Shown here: piece by piece, positions 38,303 to 45,879 of the stretch
Numbering within the stretch: position 1 is the first letter of the stretch
Layout: each line of letters opens with the position of its first letter
Assembly: GCF_001612745.1 (NCBI RefSeq)
Contig: NZ_BDBA01000032.1
Location: 19,601 to 83,600, forward strand
Source of the DNA: Nocardia amamiensis NBRC 102102
Lineage (GTDB): Bacteria; Actinomycetota; Actinomycetes; Mycobacteriales; Mycobacteriaceae
Reading direction: 5' to 3'
Length of the DNA: 64,000 nt
Position numbers and translations under genes: made by a program
Notes under the pieces: model-generated
What the model was told of the DNA's origin: nothing
Databases searched by the model: none
What the model saw: the letters and a program-made list of their open reading frames with translations, nothing else

Positions 38303-39475
38303 ATGAAGTTTCTTGTCGTACCGGTGCCTTCGTCCGGGCATCTGCTGGCGATGGTGCCGTTCTGCTGGGCGCTGCGGCTGGCCGGTCATGAGGTGCTGGT
38401 CGCCTCGCGCAACGACGTGACCGCAACGGCGCTTCGTTCGGGGTTGAACGCCGTCGAGCTGACGGCGCTGAACGTGCCGATGGACGAGCTGCGCACCAGA
38501 GTGAACGAGGGCATGTTCCCTCTTCCGCTGTTCGCCGACCGCGACCAGCCCAGCGGGCAGGGGCTGTGGCAGATCGCCGCGCAGAACTGGCACAACCATG
38601 CCGGCCAGTACCTCGAGACGTTCGCCGCGGTGGCCAGGGACTGGGGTGCGGACGTGATCCTCACCGACCCGCTGGCCACCATCGGCCGCGCCCTGGGCGC
38701 GGAACTGGATCTGCCAGTCCTGGTGCACCGCTGGGGCATCGACCCCACCGGTGGCCCGTTCACCGAACGCACCGCCGCGCTGGCCGAAGAGCAAGGCACC
38801 CGGTTGGCCGACCCGGTCGCCGTACTCGACATCTGCCCGCCGCGGCTGCAGGCACCGGACGCGGCGGCGAGCATCCCGGTGGGTTACGTCCCCTTCAACA
38901 GCACCGGCGCGCTGCCGGAATGGCACCGAAATGAGAGCGGCCGCAAGCGGATCGCGGTCTGCATGGGCGGCAGCACGCTGAGCCTGACCGGTCCGCGGCC
39001 GCTGGAGTCGGTGCTGGCGGCGCTGGGCGAGGTGGCCGACGCCGAGGTGATCGTGGCGCTGTCCGCGCACGACCGTGCCGCGGTCGGCGAGTTGCCCGGC
39101 CACGTGCGGGTCGTCGAGGAGGTGCCGCTGAACCTGTTCCTGCCCGGCTGCGATCTGCTCGTGCACCACGGCGGCTCGACCACCGGCCTGACCGCGGGCT
39201 GGTTCGGCCTGCCGCAGCTGGTGCTGCCGCAAATGTTCGACCAGTTCGACTACGCCCGCGGCTTGGTGCGTGTGGGCGCGGGACTGGCCGCCGAGACTCC
39301 GGCTGCCCAGGGCGACGTCGAAGCACTCGCCGCATCGATCCGCACGCTGCTGCGCGAACCCCACTTCCGTGCGGCCGCCGAGCGGATCGGCGCTGACCTG
39401 CGTGCCGCGCCCCCGGCGCAGGACGTGGTGGCGCAGGTGATTCCGCTGCTGGCCACCGGGGCAGCGACAAGATGA
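38303..39475 (+). CDS. GT1-family (macrolide/antibiotic-type) glycosyltransferase
   Basis: A 390-residue GT-B glycosyltransferase of the antibiotic/macrolide group. The N-terminal acceptor domain begins KFLVVPVPSSGHLLAMVP, and the C-terminal donor domain carries HHGGSTTGLTAGWFGLPQLVLP near residue 288 and DQFDYARG, the typical nucleotide-sugar site. It probably moves the cluster's deoxysugar to a polyketide hydroxyl in the cytosol. AAGGAG six bases before the ATG gives a good ribosome binding site, and the gene starts 4 bases after the O-methyltransferase. No activator-type P450 homologue of the DesVIII kind lies beside it. Confidence 0.9.
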   Translation: MKFLVVPVPSSGHLLAMVPFCWALRLAGHEVLVASRNDVTATALRSGLNAVELTALNVPMDELRTRVNEGMFPLPLFADRDQPSGQGLWQIAAQNWHNHAGQYLETFAAVARDWGADVILTDPLATIGRALGAELDLPVLVHRWGIDPTGGPFTERTAALAEEQGTRLADPVAVLDICPPRLQAPDAAASIPVGYVPFNSTGALPEWHRNESGRKRIAVCMGGSTLSLTGPRPLESVLAALGEVADAEVIVALSAHDRAAVGELPGHVRVVEEVPLNLFLPGCDLLVHHGGSTTGLTAGWFGLPQLVLPQMFDQFDYARGLVRVGAGLAAETPAAQGDVEALAASIRTLLREPHFRAAAERIGADLRAAPPAQDVVAQVIPLLATGAATR

Positions 39476-39481
39476 GACCAG

Positions 39482-39509
39482 CCGCGCCGCCCGAGCCGGG
39501 GCGGCGCGG
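39482..39509 (+). terminator. Perfect 11-bp GC hairpin after the GT1 gene
   Basis: CCGCGCCGCCC and GGGCGGCGCGG flank a 6-base loop (GAGCCG), 6 bases after the GT1 stop. No U-run follows. It may be a GC-type actinobacterial terminator, or an attenuating/processing hairpin inside the operon, because the next gene starts only 24 bases on. Confidence 0.5.
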
Positions 39510-39533
39510 GAACCCGAAAGCCGTAGGTTGCAG

Positions 39534-41099
39534 ATGATATCCAGGACATGGACCCGCTTCCGGGGTTCGCTCGACTACTACACCGCGATGTACGCGGTGT
39601 TCGTGGTCGGCATTCTCGTCCCCGTCGTGATGATCGTGCTCGCGCTTACCGGCCTACCAGGGCCGGTCACCGCCTTACTCGGAATAGTCTGCGCGGCGGT
39701 GCTTTTCGTGCTTTTCGTGCCGACCGTCCCGGCCCAGTGGCGGGAGGTGGTGCGGAGCAAACCGATCGTTGTGCGGGTGCTGTGGAGCGTGGTCATCCTG
39801 CTCGTCGTCGCAGTGCTGGCCCGGCTGACGCAGTTCATCCTCGACGCGGACAACGTCGATGCCTCCCTGTCGGCCGACGACGAATTCCTGGTCAAGAAGT
39901 CCCATCTGTCCGGCTACATCAGCGGGGCGCTGATGGCCGAGCACGAACCCGGCAGTCTGTTCGACCGGCACCGGTACGAATCGCCGCAGGCGGATTCGGT
40001 GCTGCCCAGCGTGGCCCCGCAGGACCGCGACGCCTACCTGTACCCGCCGCCGTTCCTGCTGCTGCCGCGGTTGCTGCTGCTGTTCAGCCACGATTTCGCC
40101 ACGCTGCGCGCGCTGTGGTACTCGCTGTACGTCGCGATCGTGCTGGTGGCCATGTTCGCCATCGCCCGCTGGATCGGCGGTAGGCAGGGCGCGGTGTTGG
40201 CCGCGCTGACGCCGGTGGTGTGGATCAGCCTGCCCACCCTGGCGACCCTGCAGATCGGCAACATCCACGTGCTGGTGCTCTACGTCGGCGCGGCGGGCGC
40301 CATGGTGTTGTTCCAGCTGCGGCGCAATGTGTTCGGCGGTGCGGCACTGGCGTTCGCGATCATCGCCAAGGTGTCCCCGGCGATCCTGCTGGTCTATCTG
40401 CTGGTGCAGCGACGCTGGCGGCCCGCGGTGTGGACCGCGGCGTTCTGCGGCCTGTATTCGGCGGCGACGCTGGCGATCTTCGGCTGGCAGCCGTGGCGGA
40501 TGTTCCTGTCCGACGGCACCTGGCAGCGGCTGGCCAGCGGCGAGTTCCACCAGTTCGTGTTGGTGGAACGGGCCAACCAGCTGGTCAACTACTCGCCGTT
40601 CGGGCTGCCGTACAAGGCGGAGATCATCGGCTGGGACATCGGCGACCCGACCGGTCCCGCACGCCTGATCACCAACGTCTACACCCTGCTGCTGCTGATC
40701 CTGGTGGCGGTCACCGCGATCCGTATCCACCGGCGGGTGGCCGCGGGCGCGCAGGGTCCGCGGCTGCGCGCCGAGCAGCTGGCCATCTGGCTGGCGGTGC
40801 TGACGCTGGCGTCGTTCCGCGCCCCGTTCGGTCCGTGGGTGTACATCGCCGTCGGCGCGGTGTGGATGCTCGCGGTGTACGCCGGGCTGATGCGCGGCGG
40901 CGCACGCACCGTCGCACTGCTCACCGTGGCCTGGTTGGTCGTGGCGTTCTACAACGAGAACGTCTACTTCACGCTGGTGGGACAGACGGTCATCTACGTC
41001 GCCTGCTTCGTGGTGGCCTGGCGCGCGAGCGCGGGAACCGAACCGGACCCGGTGCCGCGCACCGACGAGCCTCAGGCCGAACGGGTGGCTGCGGCATGA
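39534..41099 (+). CDS. GT87-like polyprenyl-phosphate-sugar-dependent membrane glycosyltransferase
   Basis: A 521-residue protein with about ten predicted membrane spans, starting LDYYTAMYAVFVVGILVPVV. After the first pair of spans it has a soluble loop with DADNVDASLSADDEFLVKK and HRYESPQADSVLPS, then LYPPPFLLLP, as in DUF2029/GT87 mannosyltransferases of mycobacterial PIM/lipoglycan assembly. Such GT-C enzymes take a hexose from polyprenyl phosphate outside the membrane. The ATG at 39534 and TTG at 39528 are both possible; neither has a strong ribosome binding site. It ends in an ATGA overlap with the monooxygenase gene, tying it to the tailoring operon. Specificity for mannose is not established. 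Confidence 0.75.
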   Translation: MISRTWTRFRGSLDYYTAMYAVFVVGILVPVVMIVLALTGLPGPVTALLGIVCAAVLFVLFVPTVPAQWREVVRSKPIVVRVLWSVVILLVVAVLARLTQFILDADNVDASLSADDEFLVKKSHLSGYISGALMAEHEPGSLFDRHRYESPQADSVLPSVAPQDRDAYLYPPPFLLLPRLLLLFSHDFATLRALWYSLYVAIVLVAMFAIARWIGGRQGAVLAALTPVVWISLPTLATLQIGNIHVLVLYVGAAGAMVLFQLRRNVFGGAALAFAIIAKVSPAILLVYLLVQRRWRPAVWTAAFCGLYSAATLAIFGWQPWRMFLSDGTWQRLASGEFHQFVLVERANQLVNYSPFGLPYKAEIIGWDIGDPTGPARLITNVYTLLLLILVAVTAIRIHRRVAAGAQGPRLRAEQLAIWLAVLTLASFRAPFGPWVYIAVGAVWMLAVYAGLMRGGARTVALLTVAWLVVAFYNENVYFTLVGQTVIYVACFVVAWRASAGTEPDPVPRTDEPQAERVAAA

Positions 41100-42373
41100 G
41101 TACGTATTGCATCATCGGCGCGGGCGCGGCCGGATTGGCGACCGCCCGCGGATTCGCCGCACACGGCCTGGAATTCGAGGTCCTGGAGGCAGCCGACGGG
41201 ATCGGCGGGATCTGGGATGCGCGGCGGGCGGACTCACCGGTCAGCCACAACACCCATGTCATCGCTTCCAAAGGTGTGCAAGCTTTTTCGGGCTTCCCGA
41301 TGCCCGAGGTCTATCCCGACTATCCCGGGCACGAGCTCGTGCTACGGTACCTGCACTCCTACGCCGAGGCGTTCGATCTGTGGCCGCACATCCGGTTGAA
41401 CACCGCGGTGCAGCGGATCGAGCCCGCGGACGACGGATGGACTGTGACGCTGGCCGACGGCGACCAGCGCGCGTACGCGGGGGTCGTCATCGCCACCGGG
41501 CACGACCGCACCCCGCGAAGCATCGACATTCCTGGTACCAGCACCGTGCCCGTGCTGCATTCCAGCGAATACCGCCATCCCGAACAAGTGCTGGGCAAGC
41601 GTGTGCTGGTGGTGGGCGCCGGGCAGTCGGCCGCCGACATCTTGTCCGACTGCGCGGTGAACGCGGCGCTCACCCTGCACAGCAGCAGACGCGGGTTCTA
41701 CTGCATGCCCAAATACCTGCTCGGCCGCCCGACCGACACCATGCTGCAGGGACGGATGTGGCGGCCACTGCGCAAGCGGGCCTTCGAGCGGTTGTTCGGG
41801 TACCTGCGCGGCCGGTCCCGCTCGTTCGGCCTTCCGGTGCCCGACTTCGCCGAGGGCATCGTCATCCCGATGCTGGGCGACCAGCTGCACCACTACTACA
41901 CCCACGGCGACATCACCCCCAAGCCCGACGTCACCGCGATCGATGACGACCGGGTCACCTTCGCCGACGGCACCGAGGAGAAGGTCGATCTGGTGCTGCT
42001 GGCGACCGGGTTCGTACCGAACTATCCCGTCGTCGACCGCGCCCACCTCAACTGGGCCGAGGGAAATCTGCGACCGGGCCTGTACCTCAACATCTTTCCG
42101 CCGCACACCCGCGACCTGTTCGTGGTCGGAATGGTACGGCCGATCGGCTCGCACTGGGACGTGTACGAGAAGCAAGCCGAGCTCGTCGCCGAGTATCTCG
42201 GTACGAAAGCGGCTGATCCGCAGCGGGTCGCGCGCTTCGACCGCGCCACTCAGGGCCGCCAACCCGACCTGTATGCCGGGCTGCGGCTCTACCACGCCGA
42301 CCAGTACCCGCTGGTGGTGGAGAAACAGGACTACGTGAACCAGCTGCGCAAGCACGCCAAGCTGTTGAAGTGA
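41096..42373 (+). CDS. Flavin-containing monooxygenase
   Basis: A 425-residue FAD/NADPH enzyme of the FMO/Baeyer-Villiger group. It has the FAD motif GAGAAG (8-13), GIGGIWD (about 37-43), an FMO-fingerprint-like segment ending VLHSSEYR (about 152-159) and the NADPH motif GAGQSA (about 174). LLATGF near the C-terminal side is another FMO hallmark. Likely role: oxygenation of the polyketide or of a sugar substituent. The ATG at 41096 lies in the GT87 stop (ATGA), and the P450 gene follows directly. Whether it does hydroxylation, N/S-oxidation or Baeyer-Villiger insertion cannot be told. Confidence 0.88.
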   Translation: MSTYCIIGAGAAGLATARGFAAHGLEFEVLEAADGIGGIWDARRADSPVSHNTHVIASKGVQAFSGFPMPEVYPDYPGHELVLRYLHSYAEAFDLWPHIRLNTAVQRIEPADDGWTVTLADGDQRAYAGVVIATGHDRTPRSIDIPGTSTVPVLHSSEYRHPEQVLGKRVLVVGAGQSAADILSDCAVNAALTLHSSRRGFYCMPKYLLGRPTDTMLQGRMWRPLRKRAFERLFGYLRGRSRSFGLPVPDFAEGIVIPMLGDQLHHYYTHGDITPKPDVTAIDDDRVTFADGTEEKVDLVLLATGFVPNYPVVDRAHLNWAEGNLRPGLYLNIFPPHTRDLFVVGMVRPIGSHWDVYEKQAELVAEYLGTKAADPQRVARFDRATQGRQPDLYAGLRLYHADQYPLVVEKQDYVNQLRKHAKLLK

Positions 42374-42384
42374 AAGGTCGGACC

Positions 42385-43734
42385 ATGAAAGCACCCGGGC
42401 CAAGTCTGGTGGAAACCGGACGCATGCTGCCGAAGTTGGCGAAGAACCCGCTCGCCACGGTGGGCGAGCTGCTGGACGGCTACGGCGACGTCGTGCGGGT
42501 CAAAGCGGGCCCGATGCTGGTCTACCTGGTCGCGGACCCGGCGATGACCGAGTACGTGCTCAAGGACAACTACACCAACTACCGCAAGAGCCCGATCTAC
42601 GACGAGTTCAGCATCCTGCTCGGCGATGGGCAGCTGACCACCAACAACCTGGAGTACTGGCGCAAGCAGCGCAAACTCATCTCACCGGCGTTCTCCCATT
42701 CGCACGTCAAGGGTTTCGCCGACGACATCACCGACAGCGCCGCGGCGATGCTCGACAGCTGGGACGCCGCCGCGGGGGAGTTCCGCGACATCTACGACGA
42801 CTACGTCAAGCTGCTGCTCGCGGTGACCGGCCGGATCCTGTTCAGCATCGACCTGTCCACCGACACCGCCCAGGTGACCGACGCGATGCGGGCGGCGTTC
42901 GCGCTCATCATGAAGCGGGTGAACGCGCCGGTGAAACTGCCGCAGTCCTTCCCGACCCCCGAGGCGCGGCGGGTCGCGCGCAAGGTCGGCGAACTCGACG
43001 ACGTGGTACGGCATCTCATCGAGGAACGCCGCCGCGGCGCCGACACCACCGACGTGCTCACCGCGCTGGTGCGCGCCCGCGACGAGGGCGGGCAGGGCAT
43101 GCGCGAGGAAGATCTGCTCAACGAGATCAAGACCCTGCTGGTGGCAGGCCACGAGTCCCCGGCGAACGCGCTGTCGTGGGCGTGCTACCTGCTGGCCACG
43201 CACCCGGAGGTCCAGGAGCGGCTGGCCGAGGAGGTGCGTTCGGTGATCGGCGACCGGGTCCCGTCCTTCGCCGATCTGGGGCAGCTGAACTACTGCCGCA
43301 TGGTCATCGAGGAGACGATGCGCCTGTATCCGCCCGCCTGGATCGTGGAGCGCACGCCGATCGCCGACGACGAGATCGGCGGCTACCACGTCCCGGCTGG
43401 TGCGCGAGTCACCTTGTGCATGTATTACGTTCACCGCGACAAGCGCCTGTGGGACGACCCGGAGCAGTTCCGTCCGGAGCGTTTCACCGACCAAGCGGTG
43501 GCCGAGCGGCACAAGTTCGCATTCTTCCCGTTCTCCGGCGGTCCACGCATCTGCCTGGGCAAGGACATGTCGATGACGGAGATGGTGCTGATCCTGGCCA
43601 TGACGGTGCAGCGTTTCCGCCTCGAACTCGACGACGCCCATCCGGTGGTGCCGCTGGCCTCGGTCAACCTGCGACCGGAATTCGGCATCCGCATCCGGCC
43701 GGTCCGCCGCGTCACCGAGCCACTGACAACCTGA
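42385..43734 (+). CDS. Cytochrome P450
   Basis: A 449-residue P450 resembling the CYP102/CYP4-like bacterial class. The I-helix has AGHES (Ala254-Ser258), with Ser where Thr is usual. The K-helix has EETMRLYPP (Glu310/Arg313), and the heme loop is FPFSGGPRICLGK with Cys390. It oxidises the polyketide scaffold; no ferredoxin gene or fused reductase is nearby, so electrons must come from elsewhere. I chose the ATG at 42385, with AAAGG 7-8 bases upstream; the GTG at 42370 overlaps the monooxygenase stop and is a credible alternative that adds MKGRT. It ends 10 bases before a convergent gene. Confidence 0.92.
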   Translation: MKAPGPSLVETGRMLPKLAKNPLATVGELLDGYGDVVRVKAGPMLVYLVADPAMTEYVLKDNYTNYRKSPIYDEFSILLGDGQLTTNNLEYWRKQRKLISPAFSHSHVKGFADDITDSAAAMLDSWDAAAGEFRDIYDDYVKLLLAVTGRILFSIDLSTDTAQVTDAMRAAFALIMKRVNAPVKLPQSFPTPEARRVARKVGELDDVVRHLIEERRRGADTTDVLTALVRARDEGGQGMREEDLLNEIKTLLVAGHESPANALSWACYLLATHPEVQERLAEEVRSVIGDRVPSFADLGQLNYCRMVIEETMRLYPPAWIVERTPIADDEIGGYHVPAGARVTLCMYYVHRDKRLWDDPEQFRPERFTDQAVAERHKFAFFPFSGGPRICLGKDMSMTEMVLILAMTVQRFRLELDDAHPVVPLASVNLRPEFGIRIRPVRRVTEPLTT

Positions 43735-43744
43735 TTCGCTCGGA

Positions 43745-44992
43745 TCAGCTGGGCAGATGGCGGGTGGCCGGGACGATGCGCTGACCCGCGCGCACTCGCC
43801 GGACGAGTTCGCGGACTGCAGGGAACCAGAGCAGGGTGAGGACCGTCAGCGCGAGCGCGTGCCAGGGCATCCGCCACCACCATTGGACCACCGGCGGGAA
43901 CGATGTTGTGGTGGTGGCGAGCGGTACGGCGAAGGACCAGGCCAGGAAGGCATCGCCGACTGGGAGAGCACCGAAGGCGTAGCGTTTGGAATTGCCGAGA
44001 GTGACTGGTACGCCGAGGCTTTCGCCGAGGCCGGTGAGTGGACCGGCGAGGGAACGATCGCCGTGCACTCGGGCCGCGCCGATGGCGACCACCGTCGCCG
44101 AGGCGCTGACCCCGAGAACGAGTGGCCCGGAATCCACATCGCCCGCGCCGTTCTGGCCGTGCGGATACTCCCGCACTCCCGGCAGGCCGAGCGGGGTATC
44201 GACGAATAGTCGGCGGAATGCGCTGTACTGCTCTCCCGCCCATGCGGCGTCTATCTCGGGCAGGAAACGCTGGATCACCGATTGTGACGAGCCACGCGCA
44301 CCCTCCACCAGGGGTGCCGCTTGGTGCGGCAGTAGACCGGTCGCCGGGTCCAGGTGCCGGCGAGCCGACGTCAGCCATTCGGCGATCACCGGCTCGAAAC
44401 GCGATCCGACAATACGATCGTGCAACCTCAGCGCGGCCACAGCTACCACGCTGTCGACCGGCCAGGCTTGGCCCGGATACGCCGCAAGGAAGGGCCCGTC
44501 CGTACCGAATGCCGTCGCGAGTGCCTCGCAGTCCGCGGTGAATTGCGCCGTCTCCGGTGCGCCGGCACCGGCGAGTTCGATCACGGCCCCGCGCAACCAG
44601 CTGGACCATCCGACGTAGAAGACACCGTATGCCGGGCGCAGTCGCGCATCGAAAACTGCTCGCCCCGAAGGCGATCCCAAACTCTCCAGCGCCCAGCGCG
44701 CCTCCCGAAGCGCCTCGGCCCGATACGTCGTGTCGCCGCGCGCGACGTCGACCCACGCCAACCCGTACAAGGCGTGCGAAAAGAAATACCCCTCGGGGAA
44801 CATGCCCTGCATCTCCTCTCCGAGCCCGGATCTCAATTCGGCACGGAGAAACCGCAATTGGGCGATGACATCAGTGCGCGGCTGCTCATCCCGATACAGT
44901 CGCACCTGAGGGACGAGGATCAGCACCGTGAGCAGAGCCGCGACGGCGACATAGATCGCCCTCGAGAGCATCACCCAGCCAGAACCCTTCAC
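43745..44992 (-). CDS. Membrane-anchored protein of unknown function
   Basis: A 415-residue protein with an N-terminal span (AIYVAVAALLTVLILVPQ) and one or two C-terminal spans (LALTVLTLLWF and the preceding aromatic stretch). The large middle part is helical, with repeated Tyr/Trp/Gly motifs such as EGYFFSHALYGLAWVDVA and GQAWPVDSVVAVAAL. This resembles (alpha/alpha)6-toroid enzymes, possibly the linalool dehydratase/isomerase group, but I am not certain. Its GTG overlaps the hydrolase stop (GTGA), so it is co-translated with the hydrolase and the KS-ACP gene. An extracytoplasmic catalytic domain acting on the exported product is one idea. Confidence 0.6.
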   Translation of the reverse strand: MKGSGWVMLSRAIYVAVAALLTVLILVPQVRLYRDEQPRTDVIAQLRFLRAELRSGLGEEMQGMFPEGYFFSHALYGLAWVDVARGDTTYRAEALREARWALESLGSPSGRAVFDARLRPAYGVFYVGWSSWLRGAVIELAGAGAPETAQFTADCEALATAFGTDGPFLAAYPGQAWPVDSVVAVAALRLHDRIVGSRFEPVIAEWLTSARRHLDPATGLLPHQAAPLVEGARGSSQSVIQRFLPEIDAAWAGEQYSAFRRLFVDTPLGLPGVREYPHGQNGAGDVDSGPLVLGVSASATVVAIGAARVHGDRSLAGPLTGLGESLGVPVTLGNSKRYAFGALPVGDAFLAWSFAVPLATTTTSFPPVVQWWWRMPWHALALTVLTLLWFPAVRELVRRVRAGQRIVPATRHLPS

Positions 44993-45879
44993 GGCGAATG
45001 TCGGGCAGCGGTGCCTCGGGTCGCAGCTTGGATCACGGCGGCGGCGAACGTTTGCGGGCTCTCCAGTGGAATGAAATGCCCCGCATCGTCAACATGCCGG
45101 ACCTGCAGGTCGGCGAAGTAGTGACCCAGCCGATCGGCCCAACTTCTCGGAAACAACACGTCATTCTCCGGCCACAGCACCGTGGTGGGGACGGCAAGGC
45201 GCTGGGCCGGCTCAGGTGCGCGTTCGGCGGCGATGCGAGCGAGTCCTCCCACACCGACCCGGTACCAAGCCAGGGATGCCGTGAAGGCACCCGGCTGGGA
45301 GTACACCGAGACAAGGTGATCGAGATGATCTTCGGCTAGGACGAAGTCGGGTCCGGACCAGTGCGACCAGAAGTGGCGCAGGAAGGCGCGTACGGCATCG
45401 GGCTTGCCGTCGATGAGTTCATCGGCGAGCCGGAGCTGGTTGAACGGCACGTACCAGAACTCTCGTTGCGCTTCGGCGGAGAGGATCCGTTCACCGATGC
45501 CCGGCAACGGCGGCGTGAGCACCAGTTCACGTATCAAATCTGGACGCTGGAGCGCCACTGTGTGCGCGATCCTGCTGCCGATGTCGCGCCCGCCGAGGAC
45601 TGGCCGGTCCAGCTTCAGTTCCTCGATGAGTCCGATGATGCTGCGTGCTTGCGCGTAAGCGCTGTACTGCGTCGCAGGATCCTCGAGGTGCTTGTCGGAT
45701 GCGCCGAAGCCGCGCAGGTCCGGTACGACGACGTCCAGCATCGGCAAGAGCGGGACCACGTCGCGGTATTCGGTCCTGTCGCTGGGCCACCCGTGCAGCA
45801 GAACCACCGGGGTTCCAGCGCCGATTCGGTCGTACGCCAGCCGGAACCCGTCGATCGCGGAGGTCCGTTCGACGTGCAT
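44989..45879 (-). CDS. Alpha/beta hydrolase with Asp nucleophile (epoxide hydrolase/dehalogenase-like)
   Basis: A 296-residue alpha/beta hydrolase. The oxyanion motif HGWP (29-32) and the nucleophile elbow GGRDIGS with Asp99 in place of Ser mark the epoxide hydrolase/haloalkane dehalogenase branch. The triad would be completed by Asp240 (ENDVLF) and His268 (AGHFIPL). With a P450 and a flavin monooxygenase in the cluster, opening of an epoxide on the polyketide is a reasonable role. Its ATG overlaps the KS-ACP stop (TGATG) and its stop overlaps the membrane-protein start (GTGA), so all three are one operon. Confidence 0.82.
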   Translation of the reverse strand: MHVERTSAIDGFRLAYDRIGAGTPVVLLHGWPSDRTEYRDVVPLLPMLDVVVPDLRGFGASDKHLEDPATQYSAYAQARSIIGLIEELKLDRPVLGGRDIGSRIAHTVALQRPDLIRELVLTPPLPGIGERILSAEAQREFWYVPFNQLRLADELIDGKPDAVRAFLRHFWSHWSGPDFVLAEDHLDHLVSVYSQPGAFTASLAWYRVGVGGLARIAAERAPEPAQRLAVPTTVLWPENDVLFPRSWADRLGHYFADLQVRHVDDAGHFIPLESPQTFAAAVIQAATRGTAARHSP

